This document shows, piece by piece, positions 16,238 through 24,123 of a stretch of DNA of 64,000 bases. Each line of letters starts with the position of its first letter. Position 1 is the first letter of the stretch. The notes under the pieces are model-generated. The model was not told where the DNA came from. It was given only the letters and a program-made list of their open reading frames with translations, and searched no databases. Origin of the DNA: Virgibacillus doumboii (lineage in GTDB: Bacteria; Bacillota; Bacilli; Bacillales; Amphibacillaceae); contig NZ_CADCWQ010000001.1 of NCBI RefSeq assembly GCF_902806455.1, forward strand, positions 806,001-870,000. The letters are read 5' to 3'. The translations under genes and the position numbers were made by a program.

Positions 16238-17791
16238 ATGGAGTTTGGCATACTTTCGCTATTGCCTCCAGTGATTGCAATTGTGCTGGCACTTGTTACA
16301 CGCAACGTGATACCTGCTTTATTTGCCGGTGTCTGGCTTGGTGCAACGATGATGTATGATTGGAATCCATTAATGGGGTTATATGCAAGTTTCAGTGATT
16401 TTATCATTCCAAATGTGGGTAGTGAGTGGAGTGCGACCGTTATCATTTATTGTGGTCTTTTTGGGGTGCTTATTGCATTTCTGCAAAAAACAGGTGGTGC
16501 ACATGCTATTGCTCATGCCATTTCCAGGAAGGTTAAAACGCCAAGGGGTGCACAGGGGTCTACATTCCTGTTCGGTATCATTATTTTCTTTGAGGATTAT
16601 TTCAATGCGCTAACGGTTGGCAGTGTCATGCGGTCGGTAACAGATAAAATGCGTGTGTCACGGGAAAAGCTGGCATATATTGTTGATTCAACGTCTGCAC
16701 CGATGTGTCTTCTAGCACCTGTATCAACATGGGTTGTGTTTGTAATGGGACTTATTGGAGCTCAATATGTGGAGCTTGGAATGTCAGAATCTGAGTATAT
16801 GACTTATATATTCACGATTCCGTTTAATTTTTATGCGATTCTGGCATTAGCTATGGTGGCTATTATCGTATTCATGAAATGGGATTTTGGTCCAATGGCA
16901 AAAGCTGAAAATCGGGCGCGCACAACTGGAGAAGTAATTCGTGAAGGTGCGGAGCCGCCATCGGATGATGAAATGGATCAGGTAGCCATTGCCGAAGACT
17001 TTACACCTAAAAAAAGAAGCATGATCATCCCGATTGTCGTGCTTGTTGGTTTGATTCCACCATTATTTTTATGGACTGGCGGATATCCGGAAAAAGATTT
17101 TATAACAGCAGTTGGTGAAGCTGACGGGGCAACTTCGATTTTAATTGCAGCTTTTGTAGCAGGTATTGTTGCCTTGTTTATGGGAATTCAGCAAAAATTG
17201 TATTCGTTTAAAGAAGCGATGTCCATTTATGTGAGCGGTATTAAAAGCATGACAATCGTTTATATTATTTTAACGTTGGCATGGTCGATTGGAAGTGTTA
17301 CCTCTGAACTGGGAACAGCAGCATACATTGTGGAATTTGCTCAACAGACAACTTCACCGGCGATCATTCCGGTACTGCTTTTCTTCATCGGAGCGATTGT
17401 CGCATTTACGACTGGGACGTCATATGGAACATTTGCAATTATGATTCCGATTGCAATGCCGCTTGCTGCTTCGATGGATTCTTTATCCATGTATATAGCA
17501 ATCGCAGCGGTACTTAGTGGAGGAATTTTTGGTGATCACTGTTCACCGATTTCCGATACAACGATCCTGTCATCTGCAGGCTCGGCCAGTGACCATATCG
17601 ATCACGTAAATACGCAGATTCCATATGCGGTGACAGCCGGAATCAGTGGTGTTATTTCGTTCCTGGTTGCTGGAATATCTGGTTCAGCTGTTCTTTCCAT
17701 TGTTGTGGGAGCTGTGTCATTAGTGATAATGGCCTTCCTGTTAAGAAAGATGTGGGGGCAGGAAATACCGAATGAAGAGATAGCTGCATAG
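16238..17791 (+). CDS. NhaC-family Na+/H+ antiporter (first of three)
   Basis: The 517-residue protein is an integral membrane antiporter with about 11-12 helices. It has family signatures such as FGIIIFFEDYFNALTVG, DSTSAPMCLLAPVSTW, and GGIFGDHCSPISDTTILSS. The ATG at 16238 is preferred over an in-frame ATG at 16205 because AGGGGGA at 16224-16230 is correctly placed for it. NhaC proteins expel Na+ in exchange for H+ and serve growth in saline or alkaline media; some relatives move organic acids. It is a single-gene unit with a strong terminator. Confidence 0.9.
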   Translation: MEFGILSLLPPVIAIVLALVTRNVIPALFAGVWLGATMMYDWNPLMGLYASFSDFIIPNVGSEWSATVIIYCGLFGVLIAFLQKTGGAHAIAHAISRKVKTPRGAQGSTFLFGIIIFFEDYFNALTVGSVMRSVTDKMRVSREKLAYIVDSTSAPMCLLAPVSTWVVFVMGLIGAQYVELGMSESEYMTYIFTIPFNFYAILALAMVAIIVFMKWDFGPMAKAENRARTTGEVIREGAEPPSDDEMDQVAIAEDFTPKKRSMIIPIVVLVGLIPPLFLWTGGYPEKDFITAVGEADGATSILIAAFVAGIVALFMGIQQKLYSFKEAMSIYVSGIKSMTIVYIILTLAWSIGSVTSELGTAAYIVEFAQQTTSPAIIPVLLFFIGAIVAFTTGTSYGTFAIMIPIAMPLAASMDSLSMYIAIAAVLSGGIFGDHCSPISDTTILSSAGSASDHIDHVNTQIPYAVTAGISGVISFLVAGISGSAVLSIVVGAVSLVIMAFLLRKMWGQEIPNEEIAA

Positions 17792-17797
17792 AGAATG

Positions 17798-17834
17798 AAA
17801 ACGCTTGAAGTGATGGCACTTCAAGCGTTTTTTT
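17798..17834 (+). terminator. Strong terminator after the first NhaC gene
   Basis: AAACGCTTGAAGTG and CACTTCAAGCGTTT form a perfect stem with a short loop, followed by T7. Confidence 0.9.
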
Positions 17835-17869
17835 GTGATTTGTGAGCGGTCTGTAATTGCCCGGTTTTC

Positions 17870-18049
17870 GAGGACTTATTTTCCGTTATTTTCGAAAATA
17901 ACCTCTGAATTACAGCCTTGGCGGACATATTTTCCTTTATTCATTTATTATTGCGAAGAATCCGTGTTTTTTTGACCGTTAGCGGAATAAATGTCCGTGA
18001 ACTTTGGAAAAACACCGACTTTACTGCATATAGCGGAAAATATGTCCGC
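17870..18049. repeat. Four ATARCGGAA-N7-CCGC units in inverted arrangement
   Basis: The 300-base gap between NhaC and the M3 peptidase gene contains four copies of the motif: 17870-17890 and 17921-17940 in reverse and 17979-17998 and 18030-18049 forward, all with AT-rich seven-base spacers such as AATATGT. GCGGACATATTTTCC at 17921-17935 is an exact inverted match to the copy at 18035-18049, so a 15-bp stem can form. The same pairing geometry recurs at 35073-35141. Confidence 0.8.
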
Positions 18050-18093
18050 GTGGTTAAACTGACTTATCATTGTGCTGTTTGAGTCAACATATT

Positions 18094-19791
18094 TTATAAT
18101 GATTTGTCGTCAACAGATTCGAGCCATTCTTCAATTGTTTTAACGACGGACTCGACGGTTCCTTTTTCAAATGGGGAGCGGAGATTTGCCGCTTCAACCA
18201 GTCCAAGGAACGATTTAGATCCGCCAAGTTTACAGAGATTCAGATAGTCGTTCCATGCTGTTTCGCCTTCTTCACGTGACCGTTTCCAAAATTGGAATGC
18301 ACAGATTTGTGCAAGTGTGTAGTCGATATAGTAAAACGGATCTTCATAGATATGGCCCTGACGCTGCCAGAACCCGCCTGCTTCCAGATACGGATTTCCC
18401 TCATAGTCACGGTGCGGCAGGTATGTTTCTTCGAGTTTCTTCCATGCCTGTTTACGCTCTTCCGGTGTCCAGTCAGGATTCTCATAAACCAGATGCTGAA
18501 ATTCATCAACTGCAACACCATACGGCAGGAATTCCAGTCCATCCGATAAATGTGAGTATTTGTATTTTTCGGTGTCCCCTTTGAAAAATAACTCCATCCA
18601 TGGCCATGTGAAAAATTCCATGCTCATCGAATGAATTTCGGCTGATTCGTAAGTTGGCATTAAGTATTCCGGAATCCCGATATTACGGCTGGAATAGAAC
18701 TGAAAGGCATGTCCGGCCTCGTGTGTCAGCACGTCAATATCAGCTGATGTACCATTGAAATTTGAAAAAATGAATGGTGATTGATAATCTTCAATGAATG
18801 TACAATATCCACCGGCTTCTTTGCCTTTTTTCGCCTCAAGATCCATTAATTTGCGGTCTAGCATGTATTGGAAAAACTCTTTTGTTTCGGGTGAGAGTTC
18901 TTCATACATTTTTTTACCATTTTCAATAATCCATTCAGGTGATCCTTTTGGTGTTGCATTGCCGGTTGCGAATTCGATTGGTTCATCATAATATTTGAGT
19001 GAATCGACGCCGATTCGTGCTGCCTGTTTTTCGTATAATTTGCTGACCAGCGGCACGATGGAATCACGCACCTGCTTGCGGAAAACAGCTACCATGTTTG
19101 CATCATAATCGATTCGCAGCATCCGGATATAGCCAAGCTCGACGAAGTTTTTGCAGCCGAGGGTTGTTGCAATTTCATGGCGCGTTTTAACAAGCTTGTC
19201 ATAAATATCATCAAACTTGTCAGCATGTTCAGCAAAAAAACCTGAACTTGCTTCAATTGCTTTTTTTCGGATGGAGCGGTCTTTGCTTTGGGCAAAAGGT
19301 GACAACTGTGCCAACGTATATTTCTCACCCTGGAACTCCACCTCTGCAGATGCAACCAGTTTGGAATATTGGGATGACAGCTTATTTTCCCTCTGAAGCA
19401 GTTCGATGACTTCCGGGGAAAAAGCTTTGATTTCATGGTCAGCTATTTGGAAGAGCTGCTCACCCCATTGCTTTTCCAGTTCATCACGGAAAGGTGATTT
19501 CACCAGTTCTTTATAAAATCTGGTGTTAAGTTCCTGAATTTCAGGTTGTATTTCATCAAAAAAATCTCGTTCATTTTGATAATATTCATCATTTGTATTA
19601 ATTGATGCGCGAATATACACCAGGTTGAACAGTGTTGACAGGCGATTACGGAAGGCATTGATTTGTTCAATCGCCTCATTCTGCTCTTTCATGGATGATG
19701 CGTCTGTGAATTTTTTTAACAGCGTATCGAACGTTTCTTTCTCTTTTTGCATATTCGGCCGTTCGTACGTATAATCTTCAAAAGTTAGCAT
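18094..19791 (-). CDS. M3-family oligoendopeptidase (PepF-like metallopeptidase)
   Basis: The 565-residue protein carries the zinc-binding HEAGH motif at 357-361 with the family context DVLTHEAGHAFQ and a helical N-terminal half typical of M3 oligoendopeptidases. These cytosolic enzymes cut short peptides. The ATG at 19791 (MLTFEDYTYERPN) is chosen over an upstream in-frame ATG at 19815 because AAGGAGGA lies right before it. The gene appears monocistronic. Confidence 0.92.
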   Translation of the reverse strand: MLTFEDYTYERPNMQKEKETFDTLLKKFTDASSMKEQNEAIEQINAFRNRLSTLFNLVYIRASINTNDEYYQNERDFFDEIQPEIQELNTRFYKELVKSPFRDELEKQWGEQLFQIADHEIKAFSPEVIELLQRENKLSSQYSKLVASAEVEFQGEKYTLAQLSPFAQSKDRSIRKKAIEASSGFFAEHADKFDDIYDKLVKTRHEIATTLGCKNFVELGYIRMLRIDYDANMVAVFRKQVRDSIVPLVSKLYEKQAARIGVDSLKYYDEPIEFATGNATPKGSPEWIIENGKKMYEELSPETKEFFQYMLDRKLMDLEAKKGKEAGGYCTFIEDYQSPFIFSNFNGTSADIDVLTHEAGHAFQFYSSRNIGIPEYLMPTYESAEIHSMSMEFFTWPWMELFFKGDTEKYKYSHLSDGLEFLPYGVAVDEFQHLVYENPDWTPEERKQAWKKLEETYLPHRDYEGNPYLEAGGFWQRQGHIYEDPFYYIDYTLAQICAFQFWKRSREEGETAWNDYLNLCKLGGSKSFLGLVEAANLRSPFEKGTVESVVKTIEEWLESVDDKSL

Positions 19792-19956
19792 TTTATTCCT
19801 CCTTATCTCATACAACTATTCGACATTTAATGGCTAAATTCCTTTGGGTCACGAAAAAATATTAAAATGGGTGCGCGTACAGTAATTAAATTGACTTTGT
19901 TAAAGCGCACATATAAAATAAGAGTATGGAAAATGATAAAGAATGATGAGGTGATT

Positions 19957-20238
19957 ATGATGTTTTCAATGACCTTAACGATAGGCGCTTCCGCATTGGT
20001 TATATTAATGATCGTGAACATGATTTTAAGCAAACTTCATAAAAGTAATACGTTCACTGTCTACATACCTGCAGCGATTGTATTCGGTCTCGGATTAGTA
20101 GGCGTATTTATTGCCGTATTTGGAAATACAGAAGTTCTCGGCTTAGGTTTTGGTGGATGGGGCATCGGCTTTCTGTTTGCTGGAGCCATTGGAGCTCTGG
20201 TAACTTCCCTGGTCGATGTTTACACGCATGCTGAATAA
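19957..20238 (+). CDS. Small integral membrane protein, YesK-like
   Basis: This 93-residue protein is preceded by GATGAGGTG. It has three hydrophobic segments, roughly 3-24, 34-54 and 62-85, the last rich in glycine (GLGFGGWGIGFLFAGAIGALV). The size and layout resemble the uncharacterised YesK-like family, a weak assignment. A second ATG directly follows at 19960. It is a single gene with a strong terminator; no function can be inferred. Confidence 0.65.
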   Translation: MMFSMTLTIGASALVILMIVNMILSKLHKSNTFTVYIPAAIVFGLGLVGVFIAVFGNTEVLGLGFGGWGIGFLFAGAIGALVTSLVDVYTHAE

Positions 20239-20255
20239 TGGATTGATAAAATTGG

Positions 20256-20291
20256 ATTGCCTGCCCTGGCTTACAGTGGCAGGCAATTTTT
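20256..20291 (+). terminator. Terminator after the YesK-like gene
   Basis: ATTGCCTGCC (20256-20265) and GGCAGGCAAT (20278-20287) form a perfect 10-bp stem followed by T5. Confidence 0.9.
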
Positions 20292-20352
20292 ACTAGGATG
20301 AAGGGATTGGCGTTTGGACCAGCGAATGTTGAAAAAAGGCAGGAGGTATCTT

Positions 20353-20580
20353 ATGCGAGCGAAGTTTGATTTGCCTAAAGAAAAGAAAGATGAAATGGTC
20401 GGGTCAATCCAAAAGTATTTTTTGGAAGAGCGCGGTGAGGAAATTGGTGATCTCGCCGGTATACTGATTTTGGAATTTATCATGGAGGAAGTTGCTCCTG
20501 TTTTCTATAATCTGGGTGTTGAAGACAGTCATGCATATTTCACGGAAAAATTGGATGATCTTTTTGGAATTATGAAGTAG
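20353..20580 (+). CDS. DUF2164 domain-containing protein
   Basis: This 75-residue, acidic cytoplasmic protein matches the DUF2164 pattern: FDLPKEKKDEMVGSIQKYF, EERGEEIGDLAG, then MEEVAPVFYNLGVEDS. The ATG at 20353 is selected because CAGGAGGT lies 7 bases before it; an upstream TTG has no site. The function of the family is unknown. It is followed by the second period-20 repeat array. Confidence 0.85.
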   Translation: MRAKFDLPKEKKDEMVGSIQKYFLEERGEEIGDLAGILILEFIMEEVAPVFYNLGVEDSHAYFTEKLDDLFGIMK

Positions 20581-20613
20581 GGGGATGAAGTTTGCTCAGT
20601 ACATTTCGGGTGG

Positions 20614-20733
20614 AGAAGATGGGATGAGAGAAAAACATCATCCCCACAGAGAAAACATCTTCCCGAGAAGCAGAACATCAGCCCCACAGCAAAAACATCT
20701 TCCCGAGAAGTAAAACAATAGCCTGGAGGAATA
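20614..20733. repeat. Period-20 repeat array with two alternating unit types
   Basis: Units begin at 20634, 20654, 20674 and 20694 with AACATC at exactly 20-base intervals; a partial unit (AACAATAGCC) begins at 20714 and a decayed one precedes the array. Units alternate between a CCCCACAG form and a TTCCCGAGAAG form, so the higher-order period is 40. The array lies between convergent genes. It is related to the arrays at 12431 and 28364. Confidence 0.85.
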
Positions 20734-20756
20734 CCCCCAGGCCGGAAATTCAATTT

Positions 20757-21671
20757 CTATTGTTGAAATGAAACAGCTGAATCCACGATTTCTTGTGGAA
20801 CCGTGATTTTGTCATGCTGGTTGAATTCACTTATCGTGTAATTTGCTTTATGGTAGGCTTCGATATCGCCCATCTCACCAGAAGTAGAAGATTCATATTC
20901 AAATTGATAGCCCGTTATATAATACGTTTCTTTATCAATTGCTATTTGATATGATCCGCTCATTTTCATGTTTTCAAAGTGTTCTTTGAGTGTACCATCA
21001 AGCATGGCAATACCCGCACCATAAATGGCTGATTTATATTCCTCATCGTTTCCTGAGAATACCAGCACATAGTGGTCGCTATTTTCCTGTACCTTGAATG
21101 CTTCGGTTTGATTGGCATATTCCACCATTTGATCGGCTCCAAGCGTATTATATACCTCTGCGTAGCCGGAACTTGCCGGCATGGAATACCATTGATTTGC
21201 ATCCGGGGATTTTAAATACACACCATCATTTACTTTATACAGTTCAATATCACCGCCAGTATCTGTATTGGATGTTGTTGACGATTGGATGTGCATGTTC
21301 AATTGGTCAGTTAGGCTTGCTTTCATAGTTAACTGTGTCGTTGCATTACTTTTTTGGCCGTTTATCGTGCTGTTATCTGTAAATTCACCCTTGATCAGAT
21401 AACTGGTAACCTTTGACATTGCTTCTGCTGATTTTTTAAAAATTGCCTCAGCATTGGCTAATGCAGGTTTATTATTACTGCTGTCCTCAGACGCTTCTTT
21501 TTCTTCATTTTGTTCTGCGTTTTTATCATTGTTCTCAGTTGTGTCTTCAGCTGACTGATCCTGTTCAGCAACTGCCTCCTTTTCCGCGTCCTTTTCACTT
21601 GCTTCATTATCGCCGCATGCTGCCAAAATCATCAATAAAAGCAGCGACATTACAGCTATTATTTTTTTCAT
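20757..21671 (-). CDS. DUF6612-like lipoprotein
   Basis: The 304-residue protein has a lipoprotein signal peptide with lipobox LAAC (Cys19), an acidic low-complexity linker of E, D, N and S (about 22-70), and a C-terminal alpha/beta domain (AEAIFKKSAEAMSKVTSY to the end) of the DUF6612/LolA-like kind. It is anchored on the outer face of the membrane. It is a paralogue of the next upstream lipoprotein (shared GTLKEHFENMKMSGSYQIAI-type segment, here split as EHFENMKMSG and IDKETYYITGY). Function unknown; relatives are often linked to the cell envelope or spore. Confidence 0.8.
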   Translation of the reverse strand: MKKIIAVMSLLLLMILAACGDNEASEKDAEKEAVAEQDQSAEDTTENNDKNAEQNEEKEASEDSSNNKPALANAEAIFKKSAEAMSKVTSYLIKGEFTDNSTINGQKSNATTQLTMKASLTDQLNMHIQSSTTSNTDTGGDIELYKVNDGVYLKSPDANQWYSMPASSGYAEVYNTLGADQMVEYANQTEAFKVQENSDHYVLVFSGNDEEYKSAIYGAGIAMLDGTLKEHFENMKMSGSYQIAIDKETYYITGYQFEYESSTSGEMGDIEAYHKANYTISEFNQHDKITVPQEIVDSAVSFQQ

Positions 21672-21751
21672 TTAGTCACCTCATTAAACGGTAGTGACCA
21701 AACTTTACCATATTCGGTTATAACCGTAACTTATACCCGAGTATATATTTT

Positions 21752-22777
21752 TCAATTAACAGGTTCTGCTGAATGGATGACATTTTCCGGGATGTTTATT
21801 TGATCATATGCATTAAAATTGTAGTACTGATAATCACTGATTTCGTGGATACGTCCTTCACCCGCCGCTCCTGATGTTACCCCTTCATATCTGAGTCTGT
21901 AGTTTGTAAGGTGGAACGTTTCTTTATCGATGATTAACTCGTAAATACCGGAAAGCTGCATATTGTGAAAAAAATCCCGGAAAAACTCGTTTAAAACTTT
22001 TTTTCCTGGTTTGAATACGATTTCTTTAAATTCCTCGTTTGTCCCATCATAGTTAAGGATATAGTGGTTTTTATCAGTGGTTACCTGGAAATGTGCGCCG
22101 TATTCCGCATAAGCCTTTAGTTGCTTAGCAGTAACGGCGTTATACAGATTGTTTTCTGCATATTCGGCAGGCATTGTTATCCATTTTTGATTTTCTTTTA
22201 CGTAATATTTGTCATCGGTAAGGTACATTTCCAGATGGGCATCACTTTTTTGTAAATGGATGTTTTGATGGAGATTGACCGGGGCGTCCAGTAAGATTTT
22301 ACCATCTACTTTGGTGTTTTCCTTTCTGCGTGTTCCATTGATGGTTGAGTCCGACATGATGCTTCCTTTAAAAGAAAGACTTTGGAGATTAGCCATTGTT
22401 GTACTTGATTTTTGCAGGATAACTGAAGCGTCGGTCAACTCTGTTGTAGTGTTTTCATTGTTTTTAGCAGCTGTGTTTTGCTGATTATTTTGTGCTTCAT
22501 CGTTTTCTGGCTGCTTCTCTTCTGAATCGTTTTGTTGTTTACTTTCATTTTTCCCATTTTCTGTTCCGTTTTGCTGCTTATTTTCGCTATTATTTTGTAC
22601 ATCCTGTTGGTCTTCGTTTTCTTTTTCCGTATTCTCCTGGTCTGACGTGTTTTCAGTGGCGGATTGTTCTTCTTTTATTTCGTCACTGCCGGCTGCGGCA
22701 TCATTCTCGGTATTTCCATTAGCACTGCAAGCCATTAACAAAAACCCAATCCCCATTAAAACAATTATTTTTTTCAA
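21752..22777 (-). CDS. DUF6612-like lipoprotein, paralogue with longer acidic linker
   Basis: This 341-residue protein starts at TTG (22777) behind AAAGAGGTG, giving a signal peptide MKKIIVLMGIGFLLMAC with lipobox LMAC; an upstream ATG at 22867 would bury the signal. A linker of about 100 residues is almost only E, N, Q, D, K and S. The C-terminal domain matches its downstream neighbour (ILQKSSTTMANLQSLSFKG; FFHNMQLSGIYELIIDKETF). The two genes are in tandem, 80 bp apart, and probably arose by duplication. Function unknown. Confidence 0.8.
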   Translation of the reverse strand: MKKIIVLMGIGFLLMACSANGNTENDAAAGSDEIKEEQSATENTSDQENTEKENEDQQDVQNNSENKQQNGTENGKNESKQQNDSEEKQPENDEAQNNQQNTAAKNNENTTTELTDASVILQKSSTTMANLQSLSFKGSIMSDSTINGTRRKENTKVDGKILLDAPVNLHQNIHLQKSDAHLEMYLTDDKYYVKENQKWITMPAEYAENNLYNAVTAKQLKAYAEYGAHFQVTTDKNHYILNYDGTNEEFKEIVFKPGKKVLNEFFRDFFHNMQLSGIYELIIDKETFHLTNYRLRYEGVTSGAAGEGRIHEISDYQYYNFNAYDQINIPENVIHSAEPVN

Positions 22778-22932
22778 GTGTATACACCTCTTTAAGAGTT
22801 GGTGTTCAAAAGGTACCACATAAAGGTAAAGGTGTAATGTATCCTCAGGTATAAAAAAAGCAACCATGACATGGCTGCTAAAATATGATATAAATTATTC
22901 GACAAAATTCGGGAAGTGACAGGCACCCCCAC

Positions 22933-23769
22933 CTACACCAAATACGTCTCCCCATCACGCTGTTCAATTTTTCCTTCTTTCATCAGTTTACCTAGGGCGC
23001 GTTTGAAGGCTGCTTTACTGATGTTGAAGGTGCCGCGGATATCTTCTGGATCACTTTTATCACTGAATGGCATTACGCCGCCACTTTGTTCAAGATGCTG
23101 TAGAATGGCTTCAGCGTCTTCCCCCATACTATGCTTTATCAGTGGTCTGAGGGAGATGTTAACTGAACCATCGTCTTTTACATCGATTACCCGTCCACTG
23201 ACCATTTCGCCAAGGCGTGGTTCCGTTTTTCGTTCCGTGTGATGGATAAAACCACGGTGATTATTTTCCGAAATGAGGGCAGATCCTTCCTTGCTGGTTT
23301 TGTAAATCCGTCCGCTGATAGGTTTATTTAATAAATCTTCCTGTGCAGCTTCCCATAGACGGTCAAAAGCACTTTCGGAAGCGGGGATGGCGAGCAAACG
23401 TCCTTTTCGATCCAGTCCCAGTGTCACGAAAAGCTTATCACCGGCTGCTGGCCAGACCTCTTCAAACAATGGGAGGTCATCAATGGATACGAGTATATCT
23501 TTTGAAGTACCAATATCAACGAACACCCCCAGATTGGGAATGATATCAACAACCTCAGCCCAGTCGTATACGTCCATTTGCACGAATGGTAATTGTGTCG
23601 TTGCAGTAGCCCGTCCGTTTTTATCGGTATAAAGAAAGACGTCCACTTTCTGCCCGGGATCGAGTTCGTTGTCCGTTTCATTATGATGTAAAAGCACATC
23701 ACCATCCAAAACGTATCCGGTATCAATTTTACGCAGCACTTCAAGTGTCTTTATTTTCCCTGTATTCAT
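22933..23769 (-). CDS. cvfB: CvfB/YitL-type S1 RNA-binding protein
   Basis: The 278-residue protein matches conserved virulence factor B: N-terminal S1-like domains (GYVLDGDVLLHH; GQKVDVFLYTDKNGRATAT; GVFVDIGTSKDILVSIDDLP), a third S1 domain (SGRVIDVKDDGSVNISLRPL) and a C-terminal winged helix (FNISKAAFKRALGKLMKEGKI). CvfB binds RNA and affects virulence gene expression in staphylococci. The start has AAAGGACGG. A terminator-like hairpin ends only 33 bp upstream, leaving no room for a promoter, so expression must come through the structured leader at 23770-24088. Confidence 0.9.
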   Translation of the reverse strand: MNTGKIKTLEVLRKIDTGYVLDGDVLLHHNETDNELDPGQKVDVFLYTDKNGRATATTQLPFVQMDVYDWAEVVDIIPNLGVFVDIGTSKDILVSIDDLPLFEEVWPAAGDKLFVTLGLDRKGRLLAIPASESAFDRLWEAAQEDLLNKPISGRIYKTSKEGSALISENNHRGFIHHTERKTEPRLGEMVSGRVIDVKDDGSVNISLRPLIKHSMGEDAEAILQHLEQSGGVMPFSDKSDPEDIRGTFNISKAAFKRALGKLMKEGKIEQRDGETYLV

Positions 23770-24088
23770 TTTGTAATCCGTCCTTTTTTGTATGTAATTG
23801 GAAAAGGGGCACTCTATTTATAAGAGTACCCCTTTGATTTATAAAGTAACACATAAGCTTTCATTTTTTTAATTTTTTATCCCGATTGCATGCTATCGGG
23901 TGGGGAATCCGCTTTTCTCGGATTCCGCGAACCGCGGTCTATGTTCCACTGGTGTTTTCTAACTTAAGCAACATCAGCCCTGCCTGCTCTGATGTCCTTG
24001 CGGCCCCGAAGCCGCGCCAGTGTGAATAAGCATCTACAAAAACTACAAGCAGAATGCCAGAATTTCTAACTTACTTGCTACTTACTTT
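23770..24088 (-). ncRNA. Highly structured leader RNA or ncRNA upstream of cvfB
   Basis: The gap between mnmH and cvfB folds, on the minus strand, into a helix CACTGG/CCAGTG (24017-24022 with 23947-23952) enclosing hairpins GCGGC/GCCGC (24000-24015) and ACATCAG/CTGATGT (23971-23995), then CCGCG/CGCGG (23925-23937), GAATCCG/CGGATTC (23905-23925) and CCCGAT/ATCGGG (23881-23900), and last an intrinsic terminator (23803-23835) whose G-U pair is only good on this strand. A promoter sits at 24095-24121. I do not recognise the family; 6S RNA and a T-box were considered and not supported. Confidence 0.55.
23803..23835 (-). terminator. Terminator hairpin between the structured leader and cvfB
   Basis: On the minus strand AAAGGGGTACTCT pairs with AGAGTGCCCCTTT (13 bp with one G-U), followed by a short TT tract. 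It lies 34 bp before the cvfB start, the position expected for an attenuator. Confidence 0.7.
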
Positions 24089-24094
24089 TGATAC

Positions 24095-24121
24095 ATTATC
24101 ATATAACCGTACGTGTGTCAA
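24095..24121 (-). promoter_or_regulatory. Promoter of the structured leader
   Basis: TTGACA (24116-24121) and GATAAT (24095-24100) are separated by 15 bases on the minus strand, three bases past the mnmH stop. The spacer is short, but both boxes are strong. The transcript would start near 24088. Confidence 0.6.
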
Positions 24122-24123
24122 GT

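Noticed and set aside
23880..24088. T-box or 6S RNA identity for the cvfB leader
   Set aside because: AGTGGAAC and ACCGCGG occur, but four bases interrupt the T-box core and the gene is not an amino-acid gene; the multi-hairpin 3' part does not fit the 6S rod. Only a covariance search can settle it.
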